From: Mariniphaga sp041686935 | Lineage (GTDB): Bacteria; Bacteroidota; Bacteroidia; Bacteroidales; Prolixibacteraceae | NCBI GenBank assembly: GCA_041686935.1 | Contig: JAWLCW010000006.1 | Location: 1-64,000, forward strand | DNA length: 64,000 bases | Direction of reading: 5' to 3' | Shown here: positions 17,626 to 26,782 of the stretch, in pieces | Numbering within the stretch: position 1 is the first letter of the stretch | Layout: each line of letters begins with the position of its first letter | The notes under the pieces: generated by a model | Database searches by the model: none | Seen by the model: the letters and a program-made list of their open reading frames with translations, nothing else | Told to the model about the DNA's origin: nothing | Position numbers and translations under genes: made by a program

Positions 17626-18588
17626 TTAATTGGCAGAAAGTATGTTTAATGCAGTAATTTTATCTTTTTTCAACTGCTCTGCCAGTGCCTCCACCCCGCT
17701 GAACTTTTGTTCGTTTCTTATTTTTCCAACAAAAATCAACGTAATTTCCTTGTTGTAAATGTCGCCCGAAAAATCAAAAATATGCACTTCAATGCTTCGG
17801 TTATCGGCATTTTTATTGAATGTGGGCCGGGAACCAATGTTCAACATGCCCTGGTATTTTTGGCCGGAAATCATAACTTCCACCGCATAAACTCCGTAAC
17901 CGGGAATAAGTTTGTACGGGTCAGAAGCCACAATATTTGCCGTGGGGAAACCCAGTTTGCGTCCAACACGCTCGCCTTCCACCACGGTTCCGTGCAATGT
18001 ATAGCGGTAACCTAAAAATTTATTGGCCAGTGCAACGTCTCCTTTTTCCAGCGCTTCCCTGATGTGGGTAGAACTTACATGTGCTTCATCAACCAGCAAA
18101 ACTTCCAGTTTCTCAATTTCAAATCCAAACTTATCCGCACAGTTTTGTAAATATTCATAACCCCCTTCCCGGTTTTTTCCGAACCGGTGGTCGTACCCCA
18201 CAACCAGGCAATGGGTTTGCATTTTTTCAACCAGAATTTTTTCCACAAACTCGGTATATGTGAGCTGCGAAAATTCTTTGGTAAACGGAAAAACTATCAG
18301 ATGATCAATTCCCGAACGGGCAAAAAGTTCTTTTTTTTCATCCAGTGTGGTTAAAAGTCTCAGGTTGGTTTCGTCAGGCGCCGTTATTAGCCTGGGATGC
18401 GGATAAAATGTAAAAATTACCGATTCGCCGCCATGTCCGGCTGCAATCTCTTTCAACCGGTCAATTACTTTCTGGTGGCCAAGATGAACACCGTCGAATG
18501 TACCGATGGTAACCACCGGTTTTCGCGACTTAAAACTGTTTATATCGTGATGAATTTTCACCTGTTTATTTTGCTGCTCAGCGAACAT
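17626..18588 (-). CDS. ribF: Bifunctional riboflavin kinase/FAD synthetase
   Basis: RibF converts riboflavin to FMN and then FAD. The protein is 320 residues from the ATG at 18588. The adenylyltransferase motif GTFDGVHLGH is at 29-38, and the kinase domain has GRKLGFPTANI in the C-terminal half. The frame extends 28 codons upstream, but that extension lacks family similarity. Confidence 0.95.
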   Translation of the reverse strand: MFAEQQNKQVKIHHDINSFKSRKPVVTIGTFDGVHLGHQKVIDRLKEIAAGHGGESVIFTFYPHPRLITAPDETNLRLLTTLDEKKELFARSGIDHLIVFPFTKEFSQLTYTEFVEKILVEKMQTHCLVVGYDHRFGKNREGGYEYLQNCADKFGFEIEKLEVLLVDEAHVSSTHIREALEKGDVALANKFLGYRYTLHGTVVEGERVGRKLGFPTANIVASDPYKLIPGYGVYAVEVMISGQKYQGMLNIGSRPTFNKNADNRSIEVHIFDFSGDIYNKEITLIFVGKIRNEQKFSGVEALAEQLKKDKITALNILSAN

Positions 18589-18730
18589 AAAGTTTTTTCC
18601 TGAATTTTCAGATAACAATCTCCGAAAATTTGAATACGGCCATCTTTCTTTAAATAATGTTATTTTCTGCAATTGTTATTTTTGAAACACCGGAATTTGT
18701 TAATTTTACGGCCTTTAATTAAAAAAGAAG

Positions 18731-19888
18731 ATGAATTTCAGCAGATTACTTATTTCAGGTTTAATTGCAGGGTTGTTGGCTGTTGGATGCAGTAAGGAAG
18801 ATGGTTTATTTTCTGTTACCGGAAAAATTACACATGCCGAAGGCCTGTCCATTTACCTTGAGGAGTTGCAGGTTGCCTCTGCCAAACCCATGGATTCTGT
18901 TAAAATCAATAAAAACGGAGAGTTTAAATTTACAGGAAAAACAGGGATACCTTCTTATTATTTGTTAAAACTTTCCGCCAATAAATTTATTACCCTGCTT
19001 ATAGATTCAGCAGAGCAAGTAGTGGTTAAAGCTGATGCTGCAAATTTTGAACGCAGCTACAGTATTGAGGGTTCACCCGGATCGTTGCAGGTAAAAACAT
19101 TAAACGACTACCTGCTTACCACCCGAAAAAGGCTGGATTCACTGCAGTCTCTTGATAATCTGTATAAAGGAAATCCTGATTATCCCCGGCTCAGGCAACA
19201 GTGGGATGCAGTTTACGATTCTGTAAAACAGGCACAAACTGATTTTTCCACACAGTTTGTAATGAATAATCCATTTTCTATGGCCAGTGTTTTGGCCTTA
19301 TATCAAAAGTTCGATGAACAGGAATATGTGATTAAAGACCTGCACACCATGCGGGTGGCAGCATCAGCTCTGAATTCCATTTACCCAAACTCAGGGCATG
19401 TAAAGGCTCTGTATCAAAATACGGTTCAGTTGGTTCAGGAGGAACAGAATGCCAAACTTCGCCAAATGATTCAGGAACAGGGAGAAAATAGCCCTGAAAT
19501 AGTTTTACCCAATCCTGACGGGAATGAATTTGCCCTCTCTTCTCTGCGGGGAAAAGTGGTATTACTTCAGTTCTGGTCGGCTGTTGACAGAGACTCGCGC
19601 ATTATGAATGAAGCCCTTGTGGAAGCTTACAGGAAATATAAAAACAAAGGATTTGAAATTTATCAGGTAAGTGTGGATGATAACCGTATTGAATGGGTTA
19701 CTGCCATTGATCAGGACGGTTTGAACTGGATAAATGTAGGTGATATGGAAGGCAGCAACAATGCAGTGAGGAGTTATAACATTCAGGCGGTTCCGTATAA
19801 TTATTTGCTGAATCAAGAGGGAGAAATTATTGCACAAAACCTGAAAGGACCAGGACTCGATAGGGCTTTGGCAAGACTTCTGAATTAG
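18731..19888 (+). CDS. DUF4369/thioredoxin-like lipoprotein lacking CxxC
   Basis: A 385-residue lipoprotein (AVGC lipobox) with an N-terminal DUF4369-type domain (about 26-115), a helical linker and a C-terminal TlpA/AhpC-like thioredoxin fold (about 258-385). Where TlpA proteins carry WCxxC the sequence reads FWSAVDRDSR, so both cysteines are lost and thiol exchange is unlikely. It may be a binding or scaffold protein. The rest of the fold is preserved, so this looks like functional change rather than decay. Confidence 0.85.
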   Translation: MNFSRLLISGLIAGLLAVGCSKEDGLFSVTGKITHAEGLSIYLEELQVASAKPMDSVKINKNGEFKFTGKTGIPSYYLLKLSANKFITLLIDSAEQVVVKADAANFERSYSIEGSPGSLQVKTLNDYLLTTRKRLDSLQSLDNLYKGNPDYPRLRQQWDAVYDSVKQAQTDFSTQFVMNNPFSMASVLALYQKFDEQEYVIKDLHTMRVAASALNSIYPNSGHVKALYQNTVQLVQEEQNAKLRQMIQEQGENSPEIVLPNPDGNEFALSSLRGKVVLLQFWSAVDRDSRIMNEALVEAYRKYKNKGFEIYQVSVDDNRIEWVTAIDQDGLNWINVGDMEGSNNAVRSYNIQAVPYNYLLNQEGEIIAQNLKGPGLDRALARLLN

Positions 19889-19921
19889 TAAATACTTTTA
19901 AAAACAATCAATTTAATCGGT

Positions 19922-20671
19922 TTGCCGGAAAAAGGAAAAATATATTTTGTTTCTGATGTGCATCTTGGGGCACCTGCCCTGACCAACAATCGTGAACGGG
20001 AATTGCTTTTTGCACGTTGGCTCGATTTTATCAAAGACGATGTGGCTGAACTTTACCTCATGGGCGATATTTTCGATTTCTGGTTTGAATACCGGAAAGT
20101 GGTTCCCCGCGGTTTTACCCGCGTGTTGGGCCGTTTAGCCGATATGTCTGACAGGGGTATTCCCATTCATTTTTTTGCAGGAAACCACGACGTTTGGGTA
20201 TTTGATTATCTTCCGCAGGAAACAGGACTTATACTTCATCGTAACGAATTGATTACTGAAATAAGGGGGAAAAAGTTCTACCTGGCACATGGTGACGGAC
20301 TCGACCCGGACGACAAGGGTTACCTCTTTCTGAAAAAAATATTTACCAGTAAAAAGTTACAGTGGGTTTTTTCCCGCCTTCACCCAAACTTTGCTTTCCA
20401 CCTTGCACATCAGTGGTCAAAATCAAGCCGTTTGTCGAAATTAAACCGGCAAGAAGAATTTAAAGTTAAGAATGAATGTATGTATAAATTTGCAGAAAAT
20501 TATTTGGAGAAGGAGTGGATAGATTATTTTATCTTTGGCCACCGTCACCGGCTGGCTGATGTGGAAGTGAAAAACAATTCGCGTTTTATATTGTTGGGTG
20601 ACTGGATTACCCAATTTTCGTATGGTGTATTTGATGGAGAAAACGTTGTTTTGAATAAATTTCAAAAGTAA
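19922..20671 (+). CDS. lpxH: UDP-2,3-diacylglucosamine diphosphatase LpxH
   Basis: LpxH removes UMP from the lipid A precursor to give lipid X. The 249-residue metallophosphoesterase has SDVHLG, MGDIFDFWFEY, GNHD, AHGDG and GHRH in order. The start is a TTG at 19922; the first in-frame ATG falls inside the GD metal motif, so a non-ATG start is required. It forms a run with the FabH-like gene 25 bases downstream. Confidence 0.92.
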   Translation: MPEKGKIYFVSDVHLGAPALTNNRERELLFARWLDFIKDDVAELYLMGDIFDFWFEYRKVVPRGFTRVLGRLADMSDRGIPIHFFAGNHDVWVFDYLPQETGLILHRNELITEIRGKKFYLAHGDGLDPDDKGYLFLKKIFTSKKLQWVFSRLHPNFAFHLAHQWSKSSRLSKLNRQEEFKVKNECMYKFAENYLEKEWIDYFIFGHRHRLADVEVKNNSRFILLGDWITQFSYGVFDGENVVLNKFQK

Positions 20672-20696
20672 CGGTTAGTTGAGAAGTTGAAAAATT

Positions 20697-21779
20697 ATGG
20701 CAAAAGAAATTTATACCCGTATTATAGGAACAGGAAGTTATCTGCCCCCAAAAGTTGTTAAAAACAGTCATTTTTTGGATTATCAGTTTTATGATGCTGC
20801 CACCAAAGAACCTTTTGATAAATCGAATGAGGAAATCATTCGGAAGTTTTACGAAATTACAAATATTGAAGAGCGGCGTTATGTAGATGATGATCAGGTT
20901 ACTTCCGATCTTGCCGTTCTGGCTGTTAAAGAAGCATGTAAATCGGCTGAAATATCAAAGGAAAGTCTCGATTTTATTATTGTGGCGCACAATTTTGGCG
21001 ACATTGAGGAGGGCAATGTGCGAATAGATATTTTACCCGGCCTGGCCAACAAGGTTAAAATGAAACTCCACATAAAAAATCCCGGATGTATCTGTCATGA
21101 TGTCATTTCCGGATGTCCCGGGTGGACACAGGCAATGATTGTTGCTGATGCTTTCATTAAAACCGGATTTATGAAACGCGGCGTAGTTGTTGGCGCCGAT
21201 GTGCTTTCTCGCATTTCCGATCCGCACGATCGCGATTCGCTGATTTATGCCGATGGCGCCGGGGCAACTATTGTTGAAGGTGTGGAAAGTGAAGAACCCA
21301 CAGGTATTATTTCTCATGCCAGCCGTTCTGATTCAGTTACCTATGCAAACCTGCTAACCCTTGGTCCTTCAAACAATCCCGACCTGAATGGAAATGAACT
21401 TTGGATAAAGATGGCAGGTCATAAACTATATGTCTATGCCATACAGAATGTTCCGGGCGTTGTAAAGGAAAGTATTGACAAGGCCGGCCTTCATTTGGGT
21501 GACATTAAAAAAGTTCTCATTCACCAGGCTAACGAAAAAATGGATGAAGCCATTCTGTCCGGAGTGTTCAGGTTATATGGCGAAAAAGACATCCCTGACG
21601 GAATAATGCCCATGAGCATCCGCTACCTTGGAAATTCTTCAACTGCCACGGTTCCCACCCTTCTCGATTTGGTGCTGAAAGGCAAAATTGAAGGGCAGGA
21701 AATAAATGAAGGAGACCATATTGTGCTTTGTTCGGTGGGCGCTGGGATGAATATCAATTCCATCGTTTATAAGTGGTGA
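20697..21779 (+). CDS. FabH-like 3-oxoacyl-ACP synthase III family protein
   Basis: A 360-residue thiolase-fold condensing enzyme. The catalytic triad of FabH-type enzymes is present: Cys140 in SGCPGW, His in HQANEKM near 283 and Asn in LGNSSTA near 316. In this group the enzyme may start fatty acid chains or make a special product; the sequence does not say which. It follows lpxH directly. Confidence 0.9.
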   Translation: MAKEIYTRIIGTGSYLPPKVVKNSHFLDYQFYDAATKEPFDKSNEEIIRKFYEITNIEERRYVDDDQVTSDLAVLAVKEACKSAEISKESLDFIIVAHNFGDIEEGNVRIDILPGLANKVKMKLHIKNPGCICHDVISGCPGWTQAMIVADAFIKTGFMKRGVVVGADVLSRISDPHDRDSLIYADGAGATIVEGVESEEPTGIISHASRSDSVTYANLLTLGPSNNPDLNGNELWIKMAGHKLYVYAIQNVPGVVKESIDKAGLHLGDIKKVLIHQANEKMDEAILSGVFRLYGEKDIPDGIMPMSIRYLGNSSTATVPTLLDLVLKGKIEGQEINEGDHIVLCSVGAGMNINSIVYKW

Positions 21780-21863
21780 TAATTTCTCTTGTTTTTATGG
21801 AGAATAACTTATCGCTTTTGGTTAAATTGAGCCGTAATTTTTAACTGTTCAAATTTTTCCGGA

Positions 21864-23222
21864 ATGAATCTCGAAATTGCTTTGCTTCTTGTTGCAGTAG
21901 TTGTAATTGGCACACTCGCTGCAGTTTTTTTTATCCAATCAAAAAATCAAAAAAAAATTACCAATCTGAAAAGTTATTTTCAGGAAAAGGAAAAACAGTT
22001 TGAAACAGCCAGAACAGAGGTTGAAAAGCAAGCTTTAATTTGGTTGGAACGCTACAACTCTCTAAAAACAGAGGCTGACGAATGGAAAGATGAACTGCAA
22101 AAAAAACGGGAAGAAAATATCCATTTGGTGGGCCGGCTCGAAAAAGCCAAAACCGAATACCTGAACCTGCAGGAAAAATTGCAAACACAAAAAGCAGAAC
22201 TGGAAGAAATTCAGAAGAAATTCACCACCGAATTTGAAAATATCGCGTCCAAAATTCTGAAAAAAAACAGCGAAGAATTTACACTGACCAACCAGAAAAA
22301 CATTGGCGAGGTGCTGACTCCACTCAAAGAAAAAATCCTTTTGTTTGAAAAGAAGGTGGAAGACACCTACCAGAAAGGATTAAAAGACCAGACCGACTTA
22401 AAAGCCGAATTGAAAAAGTTGTATGACCTGAATAACCGCATCAGCGAGGAGGCCAGCAATCTGACCAAAGCGCTAAAAGGCGATGTAAAAAAGCAGGGCA
22501 ACTGGGGCGAGGTGGTTTTGGAACGCATTCTGGAACGCTCGGGCCTGAACGAAGGAGACCAGGGTTACCAGAAACAGTTCAGCGATACCTCGGATGAAGG
22601 TAAACGCATTCAGCCCGACGTGGTGATAAATCTGCCAGACAGCAAACACATCATCATCGATTCCAAAGTCTCACTAATCGCTTACGAAAGGGCTGTAAAT
22701 GCAATTACAGACGAAGAACGCAACAGTCATGTAAAAGAACATCTTTTCAGTTTGAAAGCGCATATAAAAGGGCTTAGTGAAAAACACTACCAAACAGCCA
22801 AAAGCCTGAATTCACCCGATTTTGTACTTCTTTTTATACCCATTGAAGCTTCGTTCAGTCTTGCCATTCAGGAAGACCACGAACTTTTCTCGTATGCCTG
22901 GGACCAAAAAGTTGTGATTGTAAGCCCGTCAACTTTGCTGGCCACGCTACGCACAATTTCTTCTATCTGGCAACAGGAAAACCAGACTCGAAATGCAATT
23001 GAAATTGCCCGTCAAAGTGGTGCGCTGTATGATAAGTTTGTAAATTTTATTGGAGATCTTGAAGGCATAGGAAAAGGTATTGATTCAACCCGTAAATCTT
23101 TCGATCAGGCCATGAACAAACTACACACCGGCAGCGGGAACCTGGTTGGCAGGGTAGAAAAATTAAAAAAACTAGGGGCAAAAGCTACCAGGGAATTACC
23201 CAAAAGTTTTCTGAAAGAATAA
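21864..23222 (+). CDS. rmuC: DNA recombination protein RmuC
   Basis: A 452-residue RmuC protein: one N-terminal membrane helix (residues 3-24), a long coiled coil (about 30-125) and the RmuC nuclease-like domain (about 150-430) with KKQGNWGEVVLERIL and IIDSKVSL. RmuC is associated with limiting inversions at short repeats and with restricting foreign DNA in E. coli. It converges on the peroxiredoxin gene with two bases between stops. Confidence 0.93.
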   Translation: MNLEIALLLVAVVVIGTLAAVFFIQSKNQKKITNLKSYFQEKEKQFETARTEVEKQALIWLERYNSLKTEADEWKDELQKKREENIHLVGRLEKAKTEYLNLQEKLQTQKAELEEIQKKFTTEFENIASKILKKNSEEFTLTNQKNIGEVLTPLKEKILLFEKKVEDTYQKGLKDQTDLKAELKKLYDLNNRISEEASNLTKALKGDVKKQGNWGEVVLERILERSGLNEGDQGYQKQFSDTSDEGKRIQPDVVINLPDSKHIIIDSKVSLIAYERAVNAITDEERNSHVKEHLFSLKAHIKGLSEKHYQTAKSLNSPDFVLLFIPIEASFSLAIQEDHELFSYAWDQKVVIVSPSTLLATLRTISSIWQQENQTRNAIEIARQSGALYDKFVNFIGDLEGIGKGIDSTRKSFDQAMNKLHTGSGNLVGRVEKLKKLGAKATRELPKSFLKE

Positions 23223-23224
23223 AG

Positions 23225-23785
23225 TCAGGAATTATTTTTTAAAAAACTCAACACCTCTTCCGTATCTTTTTGAGCGTTTACCTCATCGTTTTTATAAACC
23301 ACTTTGCCTTCCTTGTCTATAATGAAAGTCCAGCGACTGGTAGTAATATTTCTTTCCAGTTCAAATTCCTGCCCGTTGAATTCACTTTTAAACGTGCCGC
23401 CGTCGCGGGTAGGAACACCAAAAATATTGGCAATTTTCCCCGATTCATCCGATAGCAATGTAAAATTCAGGTTGTGGGCTTTTTTAAAGAATTTCAACCC
23501 CTCTACATTATCGCCGCTAACTCCAACTACCAGCGCATCCTGCGATTCCAGATCGCTGCTCAAATCGCGATAGGCACAGGCCTGTGCGGTGCAACCGCCA
23601 GTCATAGCTGCCGGGTAAAAATACACCACCAGGTATTTTTCCCCCACGTAATCTTTCATTTTCCAGGTGCTGCCGTCGTCGGCAAATGCTTCAAATCCTG
23701 GAACTTTATCGCCAACATTCAATCCGCTCTGGGCAAAAAGGCCCACGGAAAAAACCATCAAAAGAGATAAAAGAAGTGCTTTCAT
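23225..23785 (-). CDS. Exported peroxiredoxin (Bcp-like)
   Basis: A 186-residue AhpC/TSA-family peroxidase with a signal peptide (MKALLLSLLMVFSVGLFAQ). The peroxidatic Cys is Cys65 in YPAAMTGGC, and Cys70 five residues later is the likely resolving Cys, as in Bcp/PrxQ enzymes. Export to the periplasm is the odd point, since most Bcp proteins are cytoplasmic. It would detoxify peroxides using an unknown periplasmic thiol donor. Confidence 0.9.
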   Translation of the reverse strand: MKALLLSLLMVFSVGLFAQSGLNVGDKVPGFEAFADDGSTWKMKDYVGEKYLVVYFYPAAMTGGCTAQACAYRDLSSDLESQDALVVGVSGDNVEGLKFFKKAHNLNFTLLSDESGKIANIFGVPTRDGGTFKSEFNGQEFELERNITTSRWTFIIDKEGKVVYKNDEVNAQKDTEEVLSFLKNNS

Positions 23786-23927
23786 TTTGTCATTTTTATT
23801 GTCTGTTATTAATACAGTTAATAAGGGAAAAGGTTTCGAACTGCTTCAGTTTTTTTTGAATTTTAAAACATTGGGCACACCTTGTTAACAAGGTTGAAAA
23901 ATTTTCATCCTATATCATTTCAAAAAG

Positions 23928-23957
23928 TTGACAGGCAATGTTTTTTTCGTACATTTA
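23928..23957 (+). promoter_or_regulatory. Promoter of the zinc-ribbon gene
   Basis: TTG at 23928-23930 is followed after 19 bases by TACATTTA at 23950-23957, close to the Bacteroidota -33/-7 pair. The predicted start of transcription is about 15 bases before the ATG at 23976. Confidence 0.55.
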
Positions 23958-23975
23958 TTCCATGTTCAAAAAAAG

Positions 23976-24392
23976 ATGGGAAGAGCCTATACATACCGTT
24001 GCAATCACTGTGGATTTGAAGCTAAGTTTAATGAGGGCCACGGGTTTCTCATACATCCGCAATCGCTGAATTCCTACCTGCAAAAAAGTGAGATCCTGTT
24101 TCACCACAAAACCCACAACCTGCTAAAACACCTGGCAAAACAAAACAACCAATTGTTTATCGATGCTGGATTTAAAACCTATAAATGTCCACACTGCCGG
24201 CTATTGTACGACAAAGTGAGTGTAACTGTGACCGACAACGGAAAGGTGGTGCACAAAAGTGAATTTCGTTGCAACCAGTGTCGGGCAAGATTAAAACTGA
24301 CCAATATCCACCGGTTGAAAAAAGCTGTATGCCCGGTCTGCAAAAAACCAACCTTTCGCATCGACCAGCGAAAAATGATTTTGTGGGACTAA
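23976..24392 (+). CDS. Zinc-ribbon protein of unknown function
   Basis: A 138-residue basic protein with four CxxC knuckles: CNHC at the start, CPHC and CNQC in the middle, and CPVC near the end. They could build two zinc ribbons. A His-rich patch (HHKTHNLLKHL) lies between the first two. I do not recognise a family. Its stop overlaps the end of the convergent operon by four bases. Confidence 0.75.
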   Translation: MGRAYTYRCNHCGFEAKFNEGHGFLIHPQSLNSYLQKSEILFHHKTHNLLKHLAKQNNQLFIDAGFKTYKCPHCRLLYDKVSVTVTDNGKVVHKSEFRCNQCRARLKLTNIHRLKKAVCPVCKKPTFRIDQRKMILWD

Positions 24393-25132
24393 CTTTTCAA
24401 TTCAGAATCTTTTAGCAATTCAGAAAAAATCTCATTCCGGGGGAATCTTTCCGTGAGTTCTCTGAAACAAAGGTTTCCCTTTTGCGGATTTTTTTCAATA
24501 TTCAGGTAAATTTTTCCCAAAAAGTAATTTGCAAGCGTGGAAACAATCAGGTTATTTTCATTCGTGTAATCTTCAATGCGATTAAGTGCATTTGAGCGGA
24601 TTTCCCGCTTACTTTCACGAAGAAGTGGATTCAGAATATTGTCGAAATAATCGAAAAGTGACTGGTAAAGGTAAAACAGTTTAATATGGTCGTCGCTGTA
24701 ATTAAGTTCAAGCGGATTTATTTCGGTTAATATTTTTTTGATTTCTGACCGTAAAAGTACAGCGCCAAAAATATTATATCTTTTTAGCTCGAACCGCATT
24801 TTATAGGAAAGCATCACCAAATGTATAATTTTATTTCCAGGTGAATCTTTTTGCTGATTCTCCAATGATTTCAAAACAATAAGGAATTGACGCGAATCCG
24901 TTTCTGTGCCCGAGCAGACATGCTTCCACCAGTGTAAATCAACATTTAAAATATCGAAATAAAATGAATCGATGTGCTCACTTTGCCGTTGAAGGACTGA
25001 ATCAGCCCGGCCAAACTGCTGGTTATAAATCAGGTTGAAAATACTGTTGACAACCGTTATTTCAGTATTTGAAAAACCTGTTTTAACCAGGCCGGTCAGG
25101 AATAGACTGAGTATCAAAATCCGTTTCATCAT
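24389..25132 (-). CDS. Hypothetical exported helical protein, last gene of the YidD operon
   Basis: A 247-residue protein with a signal peptide (MMKRILILSLFLTGLVKTGFS) and a helical, TPR-like body with no motif I can name. Its ATG overlaps the stop of the TPR/membrane protein upstream by four bases (ATGA), so it is translationally coupled. The C-terminal stretch (FLGKIYLNIEKNPQKGNLCF) looks like one TPR unit. It is probably periplasmic and part of the same assembly as its operon partners. Confidence 0.7.
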   Translation of the reverse strand: MMKRILILSLFLTGLVKTGFSNTEITVVNSIFNLIYNQQFGRADSVLQRQSEHIDSFYFDILNVDLHWWKHVCSGTETDSRQFLIVLKSLENQQKDSPGNKIIHLVMLSYKMRFELKRYNIFGAVLLRSEIKKILTEINPLELNYSDDHIKLFYLYQSLFDYFDNILNPLLRESKREIRSNALNRIEDYTNENNLIVSTLANYFLGKIYLNIEKNPQKGNLCFRELTERFPRNEIFSELLKDSELKS

Positions 25133-25977
25133 TGCGGATTCAGATGATTTTCAACAAGTTGAATCATTTGATCAAAGGTATTTTCCCGTTCGTGAGCAAT
25201 TCTGTCAAGCGCTGCTCCCCGTGCGTTTTGAATACCGCCGGTATAATACCGGTAATACCACGAACTTACTGACAACAAGGCATCAAGAAGTCCATACGTA
25301 TGCCAGACCCAAACTGCAACAACGGCTATGCCACCCACTAAAATAATGGAATTTATTCCACTGACCGGGTTTCCGCAATAAATCTGACCCAATCCGGGAA
25401 ACAGAATACTCATCATTTCAATTTTCCCTGGCCTGAACCGTTTTCTCTTTTTTTCAAACTGCAAGAAGATTTCTTCCAGCTTTGTCACATCTTCCTCCGG
25501 CAATATTTTGCCCATGTTTTGATAGGCCTGAGTGTAGTCTTCAACGCCAAAAAAAGCAACGGCTGTAAACAGGTTGATTTTGTTCTCCAAAACTTCATTT
25601 TGTGGCGGAACAACAGAAAGCAATTCGCTTAAGGCAAAAAAATAATTATCCTGGTAAAAATAGCAAAGTGCTTTCTTAATCACGATTTCGGTTTTAATGC
25701 TGTCGTTTTGTTCAGCCCGCGCAGCAATATCAAAATTTCTGATGGCAGAATTGTAATCGTCAGTGGCGAAAAACAAATCGCCAATTTGGTGGTAAATATT
25801 TCCAAATTGGTTTTCCGAATCAAAAAAGGCTACCCGCTGAAATTCAGTTAAGGCTGCCTGGTAATTGCCGGCAGCAAATTGGTTTTCAGCAAAACGATAG
25901 GTTTCATCAATGGTTTGTGAAACCGATAAAAAAACAATAAAACTAAAAATGGCTGTAAATACTGTTTTTGGCTTCAT
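25129..25977 (-). CDS. TPR protein with C-terminal membrane module (PGLGQIYCG)
   Basis: A 282-residue protein from the ATG at 25977: signal peptide, about four TPR-like units (residues 25-165), then a membrane module beginning ILFPGLGQIYCGNPVSG and ending YYTGGIQNARGAA. The next gene upstream encodes a protein of the same plan, so the two look like diverged tandem paralogues. Its start lies 35 bases inside that gene. Such TPR-plus-PGxGQxY proteins occur next to yidD in other bacteria as I recall; their role is unknown. Confidence 0.75.
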   Translation of the reverse strand: MKPKTVFTAIFSFIVFLSVSQTIDETYRFAENQFAAGNYQAALTEFQRVAFFDSENQFGNIYHQIGDLFFATDDYNSAIRNFDIAARAEQNDSIKTEIVIKKALCYFYQDNYFFALSELLSVVPPQNEVLENKINLFTAVAFFGVEDYTQAYQNMGKILPEEDVTKLEEIFLQFEKKRKRFRPGKIEMMSILFPGLGQIYCGNPVSGINSIILVGGIAVVAVWVWHTYGLLDALLSVSSWYYRYYTGGIQNARGAALDRIAHERENTFDQMIQLVENHLNPQ

Positions 25978-26782
25978 TGTACATTTTTTCATACGCAACT
26001 TCATTGTAAGTTTTGGCAGCGCGGCCAGAGCCCCAAATATTTCCCATATAAAACCCCAGGGAGACCCCTCCGAAAATCCATCCGCTGGCACTTTTAGTCC
26101 CTTTTTTACTGAAACCCCGGTATGACAGCCAGGCGTTGGAAGAAACAAAAAGGAAGGACATCACCGCGTCGCCCCAGTATCCCGAATATGCTTTGCCACT
26201 GCCGGGAAGTAATGCAGACATGGTCATGGCAAGCCCAGGACTTTTTCCCCTGAATTCACTCATTGTTTCAATATTGGTAAATACCGAAGGATAATTTGTT
26301 GCAAGCAGATTTCGGTTCTCCTCATTAAAACGGTAAAGCGATTCTTGTTCCTGGTTAAAAAAATAATATCCTAACCGGTAAAATGCCTGCTGGCTGTTTC
26401 CGAGGGAATTCAGCGCCTTTTCATAATGGGAAGTTTCGTAACAGCAATTGCAGGTGAGCGCGAGGTTTAGGAATTCTCTTGCAATGGTATCGTTAATAAA
26501 AAACCTGTTCATTCCCAGTGCGTCAATGTGTTTAAAGGAATTAGCACAGATATTTCCCATCCGGTAAGATTTTAAAAGAAAAGTACTGATTTCGGTATCG
26601 GGTGGCGAAATGCTTAAAATACGTTCATATTCTACTGCCGCCAAATGATATTGGTGCGTATTGAATAAATACCGGGCAAACTTTTTTGAATTTTCGGTAT
26701 CGAAAATATTCTGACCGTTGCCTAAAATTGCAAACAGAATAAACAAGAAAAGAAAAAATAAATGTTTACCGGATTGGATCAT
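25943..26782 (-). CDS. TPR-like protein with C-terminal membrane module (PGSGKAYSG)
   Basis: A 279-residue protein with a signal sequence (residues 1-22), a helical repeat region with several cysteines (LTCNCCYE) and a C-terminal membrane module: ALLPGSGKAYSGYWGDAV, a hydrophobic stretch, then FYMGNIWGSGRAAKTYNE. The layout matches the downstream paralogue. It overlaps yidD by 17 bases. The likely site is the inner membrane with the repeats in the periplasm; the function is unknown. Confidence 0.75.
   Translation of the reverse strand: MIQSGKHLFFLFLFILFAILGNGQNIFDTENSKKFARYLFNTHQYHLAAVEYERILSISPPDTEISTFLLKSYRMGNICANSFKHIDALGMNRFFINDTIAREFLNLALTCNCCYETSHYEKALNSLGNSQQAFYRLGYYFFNQEQESLYRFNEENRNLLATNYPSVFTNIETMSEFRGKSPGLAMTMSALLPGSGKAYSGYWGDAVMSFLFVSSNAWLSYRGFSKKGTKSASGWIFGGVSLGFYMGNIWGSGRAAKTYNEVAYEKMYNEAKNSIYSHF

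Noticed and set aside
18731..19888. Active TlpA thiol:disulfide oxidoreductase
   Set aside because: The CxxC motif is absent, so the redox function was not assigned.
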